From assembly GCA_934692455.1 (NCBI GenBank), contig CAKUTY010000070.1, forward strand, positions 1-7,169: 7,169 bases of DNA. Reading direction: 5' to 3'. Position numbers and translations under genes: made by a program. Below the pieces are notes generated by a model. It searched no databases, was not told the DNA's origin, and saw nothing but the letters and a program-made list of their open reading frames with translations. Below, one piece after another: positions 5,239-7,169 of the stretch; the first letter of the stretch is position 1; each line of letters opens with the position of its first letter. The stretch comes from an uncultured Erysipelotrichaceae bacterium. GTDB lineage: Bacteria > Bacillota_I > Bacilli_A > Erysipelotrichales > Erysipelotrichaceae.

Positions 5239-5262
5239 ATTCGCACCTCTTATACTATTATA
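5234..5262. promoter_or_regulatory. Compact divergent promoter with overlapping -10 elements
   Basis: Only 29 bp separate the two start codons (5238 minus, 5268 plus). The 9-mer CTATTATAG (5255-5263) supplies TATTAT (5256-5261) for the plus strand and TATAAT (5262-5257) for the minus strand. Candidate -35 boxes are TTCATA (5234-5239, 16-bp spacer) for plus and TTCACC (5285-5280, 17-bp spacer) for minus, each 4 of 6. The plus transcript would start at about its own ATG. Confidence 0.45.
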
Positions 5263-5267
5263 GATAT

Positions 5268-5927
5268 ATGGTTAAAGTTGGTGAAAGATATTTTGAGTTA
5301 AAAGTAACTCGTAAGAATATGAAGAATATTTATCTTAGGATAAGAAACGAAGTGTTAGAAGTTACTTGTCCTAAGTGGGTGTCTAATGATGATGTGTTAA
5401 GGTTTATTAAGAATAAGGAAGAATGGATTCTTAAGGCTATGGAGAAGAAATCCGACTCAAAACTTGTTGTTGATGATCATATCTATTATCTTGGCAAGAA
5501 ATATCATTTAAATGTTGTACAGGGTAAAAGTAGAGTCAGTGTTAATGGTGATGAGTTAACTATTTATTCTTGTAAGACAAATATGGAAGAGGTTTTAAAG
5601 ACTTTTTATAAAGATGGTTCTAAGAAGTTATTGTCTTTAATTAAGGAAAAAGAAGGCAAGTATTTAGATATTATTAATGATTATGGTTATCGTTTAAATC
5701 CTGATTATAAATTTAGAATATTGAAGTCAGCTTGGGGTATTAATTATCCTAAGAAGAATTTGATTACGATTAATGAGAAGCTTATTCATTTTGATGATAA
5801 GTATTTAGAAGCGGTGTTGTGGCATGAAATGTTACATTTTATTATTCCTAATCATTCCAAGAGGTTTCATGAGATTTTAAGCTTACATATGCCTGAGTAT
5901 AATACTTTAATTAAAGAAATCTATTAG
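5268..5927 (+). CDS. YgjP/DUF45-family zinc metallopeptidase-like protein
   Basis: The 219-residue protein matches the YgjP-like (DUF45, M48-related) family. Its N-terminal beta-rich part reads VTRKNMKNIYLRIRNEVLEVTCP and ends in WILKAMEKK. The C-terminal metallopeptidase core holds FRILKSAWGIN, followed by HEMLH (186-190) and NHSKRFH (195-201), so H186, H190 and probably H196 bind metal with E187 as the base. Family members are soluble; YgjP-type proteins are sometimes linked to restriction or nucleotide functions, but no function can be assigned here. I start at ATG 5268; the frame remains open back to 5214 but would run into the divergent gene and its promoter. No Shine-Dalgarno is present and a -10 lies 7-12 nt upstream, suggesting a leaderless mRNA. 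Confidence 0.88.
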   Translation: MVKVGERYFELKVTRKNMKNIYLRIRNEVLEVTCPKWVSNDDVLRFIKNKEEWILKAMEKKSDSKLVVDDHIYYLGKKYHLNVVQGKSRVSVNGDELTIYSCKTNMEEVLKTFYKDGSKKLLSLIKEKEGKYLDIINDYGYRLNPDYKFRILKSAWGINYPKKNLITINEKLIHFDDKYLEAVLWHEMLHFIIPNHSKRFHEILSLHMPEYNTLIKEIY

Positions 5928-5935
5928 TATATAAT
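5907..5935 (+). promoter_or_regulatory. Possible promoter for the DUF5684-like gene
   Basis: TATAAT (5930-5935) is perfect, with TTAATT (5907-5912) 17 bp upstream as a weak -35. Initiation near 5942 would fall just before the AAGGAGG site. The 8-mer TAATACTT occurs at 5932-5939 and again at 5950-5957, flanking the ribosome binding site. A weak 5-bp hairpin AGTAT/ATACT (5926-5938) with a short T run is not a convincing terminator, so readthrough from the peptidase gene is also possible. Confidence 0.4.
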
Positions 5936-5957
5936 ACTTTTTAAGGAGGTAATACTT

Positions 5958-6416
5958 ATGTTATTTATCTATATTTTAGTTATGTATGCATTACTTGGTG
6001 CGTTGGGTTTGGTTGTAAGTACGGCAACTGTTCTTGTGATGGGCCTTCTATATTATGTTTTATATGCGGTTGGTTCTTATATGATGTTTACCAAGGCTAA
6101 TAAGCCAGGATGGTGGGCTTTTATTCCTTTGTTTAACGAGTATCAATTGTTTAAGATGGCATGGGACCAATATGCTTTCTGGGCTTATTTCATTTTGAAT
6201 TTCTTTAATAAACCTAATGATGAAACTGGTAGAAAGAGTTTCTTTGCGATATTGTGTGGAATTATTGTATTTGGTATAGAACTTGTATTTACTAATAAGC
6301 TTGCAAGAGCATATGGCAAGGGTACAGCCTTTGGATTAGGCCTATTGTTCTTCCAACCAATCTTTATTATGATTTTGGGTTTGGGCGATAGTGAGTATTT
6401 AGGTCCACAAATGTAA
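5958..6416 (+). CDS. Small membrane protein with DUF5684-like domain
   Basis: The 152-residue protein has about four membrane segments (near 3-20, 24-44, 94-112 and 124-142). Its signature is a cytosolic-turn motif KANKPGWWAFIPLFNEYQL (46-64), followed later by YGKGTAFGLGLLF (119-131) and a C-terminal GLGDSEYLG (141-149). That order, a KPGW turn, PxxN, GKG-FGLG and a terminal G-(D/N)-xxY, is characteristic of the DUF5684 family, sometimes mis-annotated as signal peptidase I because the domain can precede it. No catalytic Ser/Lys pair is present here, and the function is unknown. A strong AAGGAGGT (5943-5950) precedes ATG 5958. It follows the metallopeptidase gene by 30 nt and is closed by a terminator. 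Confidence 0.8.
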   Translation: MLFIYILVMYALLGALGLVVSTATVLVMGLLYYVLYAVGSYMMFTKANKPGWWAFIPLFNEYQLFKMAWDQYAFWAYFILNFFNKPNDETGRKSFFAILCGIIVFGIELVFTNKLARAYGKGTAFGLGLLFFQPIFIMILGLGDSEYLGPQM

Positions 6417-6422
6417 TCATAT

Positions 6423-6448
6423 AATCTCTAGTTTGTCTAGAGATTTTT
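6423..6448 (+). terminator. Terminator after the DUF5684-like gene
   Basis: AATCTCTAG (6423-6431) pairs perfectly with CTAGAGATT (6437-6445) around a 5-nt loop TTTGT, followed by T to 6448. Confidence 0.88.
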
Positions 6449-6466
6449 AATTTCTTTTGTCAAAAA

Positions 6467-6480
6467 TGAAAACGGTTACA
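6467..6480 (+). promoter_or_regulatory. Consensus CcpA-binding site (cre)
   Basis: TGAAAACGGTTACA agrees at every defined position with the classical cre consensus TGWAANCGNTNWCA. It is centred about 71 bp upstream of the inferred start (near 6545) of the leader before the ankyrin gene, upstream of the -35. In Bacillota, sites there often mediate activation, while sites overlapping the promoter repress. It implies control by carbon source. Confidence 0.7.
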
Positions 6481-6509
6481 TTTTTTGAAAAGTATTTTAA
6501 GAAATATCC

Positions 6510-6538
6510 TTGTAGTTATGATTTTTACTTCTTATAAT
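6510..6538 (+). promoter_or_regulatory. Promoter of the ankyrin-gene leader
   Basis: TATAAT (6533-6538) is perfect, with TTGTAG (6510-6515) at a 17-bp spacing. The weak -35 would fit dependence on an activator such as CcpA bound at the upstream cre. Initiation is expected near 6545. Confidence 0.65.
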
Positions 6539-6557
6539 GAAGTCAAGGTAAAAGATT

Positions 6558-6647
6558 ATGAAAGTACACAATGCAATAAAAGGACTAAATAAAGTAGTTG
6601 GGGTAAGTGCCCCAGGTGTTGTATTGTGTAAAATTAATTCTTTATAG
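6558..6647 (+). CDS. Candidate 29-residue leader peptide or small protein upstream of the ankyrin gene
   Basis: ATG 6558 opens a 29-codon frame ending at TAG 6645-6647. The peptide starts MKVHNAIKGLNKVV and continues GVSAPGVVLCKINSL; six of 29 residues are valine and it is mildly basic with a short hydrophobic part. AAGGT (6545-6549) lies about 8 nt upstream, close to the predicted 5' end. The stop codon overlaps the first bases of the terminator stem that starts at 6646, so a ribosome at the stop would cover that stem. This is the geometry of leader-peptide attenuators. No homologue is recognised, and the frame could be accidental within a structured RNA. Confidence 0.42.
   Translation: MKVHNAIKGLNKVVGVSAPGVVLCKINSL
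6565..6630 (+). ncRNA. Structured leader RNA upstream of the ankyrin gene (candidate cis-regulator or small RNA)
   Basis: A 14-bp closing stem pairs 6565-6578 (TACACAATGCAATA) with 6617-6630 (TGTTGTATTGTGTA), two pairs being G-U. It encloses a 19-nt A-rich strand and a hairpin TGGGG (6599-6603) / CCCCA (6610-6614) with loop TAAGTG. That loop is complementary (with G-U) to CGCTTG, 6656-6661, in the terminator loop. It does not match a riboswitch class I know. With the promoter at 6510-6538 and terminator at 6646-6675 it could also be a free RNA of about 130 nt. Confidence 0.45.
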
Positions 6648-6675
6648 TGAACGTGCGCTTGCGTTCACTTTTTTT
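6646..6675 (+). terminator. Leader terminator upstream of the ankyrin gene
   Basis: AGTGAACG (6646-6653) pairs perfectly with CGTTCACT (6662-6669), extended by two G-U pairs inside, and a run of seven T (6669-6675) follows. It lies after the promoter and before the AAGGAGG site of the ankyrin gene, so transcripts must read through it to express that gene unless another promoter exists. Confidence 0.9.
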
Positions 6676-6695
6676 ATCAAAAGGAGGATAAAACA

Positions 6696-7169
6696 ATGAC
6701 ACAAGAATTAAACAAGAATTTCTACGCTGCAGTAAAGGAAGGGAACCTAGACTTAGTCAAGAAGTTGGTGGAAGAGGGTGCTGACGTTGAGACTACTAAC
6801 ACTGAAGGTAGATCTGCACTAGCTAGAGCAAGTAAGAGAGGTTATGATAATGTGGTTGCTTACTTACTTGAAAAGGGTGCTGATGTAAGAAGTAGAGATG
6901 TTGAAAACAAGACTGCCCTAATGGGTGCTGCTAAGAAGGGCCATTTAGCTATCGTTAAGATGCTAGTTGAGGCTGGAGCTAATGTTAATGCTAGAGATAA
7001 TAAACAAAGAAGTGCATTAATCAGAGCTAGTTATGAAGGCAGAACTGATGTTGTTGAATATTTGATTGATAATGGTGCTGACTTAGAGGTTAAGGATGAA
7101 GAGGGTAGAACTGCTTTAATCGATGCAATTAATGCTGGTAAGGTGGAGACTGTTCATTTATTACTAAAT
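6696..7169 (+). CDS. Ankyrin-repeat protein (5' part; runs off the window)
   Basis: The open frame gives 158 residues and continues past the window. After a short N-terminus it consists of 33-residue ankyrin repeats with no signal peptide or membrane segment. Repeat 1 (from about residue 6) is FYAAVKEGNLDLVKKLVEEGADV. Repeats 2-4 begin RSALARASKRG, KTALMGAAKKG and RSALIRASYEG, each ending in GA(D/N)(V/L), and a fifth begins RTALIDAINAG. The usual TPLH of ankyrin repeats is here SAL or TAL without the Pro-Leu-His, a modest deviation shared by all repeats. Such proteins mediate protein-protein binding; no partner or activity is visible. AAGGAGG (6681-6687) precedes ATG 6696 by 8 nt. Expression depends on the cre-linked promoter and on passing the leader terminator. 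Confidence 0.93.
   Translation, partial: MTQELNKNFYAAVKEGNLDLVKKLVEEGADVETTNTEGRSALARASKRGYDNVVAYLLEKGADVRSRDVENKTALMGAAKKGHLAIVKMLVEAGANVNARDNKQRSALIRASYEGRTDVVEYLIDNGADLEVKDEEGRTALIDAINAGKVETVHLLLN

Noticed and set aside
5214..5267. N-terminal extension of the metallopeptidase
   Set aside because: The extra residues overlap the divergent gene and its promoter and do not match the family; ATG 5268 gives the normal N-terminus.
5926..5942. Terminator after the metallopeptidase gene
   Set aside because: Only a 5-bp AT-rich stem with a 3-nt loop, too weak; the same bases form a better -10 element.

Overview
The window is AT-rich DNA, dense with genes, from a low-GC Gram-positive bacterium (Bacillota). 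The evidence is strong AGGAGG-type ribosome binding sites, ECF-vitamin-transporter and MocR genes, a consensus CcpA (cre) site, short-form serine acetyltransferase, and U-rich intrinsic terminators. TGA is used as a stop, so this is not a Mycoplasma-code organism. An Erysipelotrichia-like gut bacterium fits the style, but this is a guess. No transposase, phage gene, CRISPR array or rRNA is seen.

Layout. (1) 1-498, minus: 5' part of a MocR/PdxR-type regulator (GntR helix-turn-helix plus start of an aminotransferase-like domain), divergent from an ECF transporter S component (578-1168). The pair suggests PLP-sensed vitamin B6 uptake. (2) 1169-1351: a cysteine-specific transcription attenuator. 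A 15-residue leader peptide with four consecutive Cys codons sits in an RNA that can form three mutually exclusive structures in the manner of the trp leader: an anti-antiterminator, a 13-bp antiterminator and a terminator. (3) 1352-4088: the operon it controls, cysK - cysE - thioredoxin-like lipoprotein - membrane protein, with overlapping or nearly abutting genes and a terminator at the end. (4) 4183-4260: a solitary tRNA-His with its own promoter. Its terminator contains a 13-nt perfect antisense copy of the tRNA 3' side. (5) 4312-5238, minus: a D-2-hydroxyacid dehydrogenase, divergent over only 29 bp from a YgjP/DUF45-type metallopeptidase (5268-5927), which is followed by a small DUF5684-like membrane protein (5958-6416). 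(6) 6449-6695: a long regulatory leader with a consensus cre box, a promoter, a 29-codon small ORF coincident with a 14-bp RNA stem, and a strong terminator placed before an ankyrin-repeat gene (6696 to the window end).

How it fits together: CysE acetylates serine and CysK converts O-acetylserine plus sulfide to cysteine. The leader would let transcription enter the operon only when charged tRNA-Cys is scarce. The two downstream genes come under the same control, which ties an extracellular CPWC thiol protein and an uncharacterised membrane protein to cysteine status. The ankyrin gene has a second, independent leader-terminator arrangement whose signal is unknown. The strongest discovery in the window is the poly-Cys attenuator; the ankyrin leader is second.
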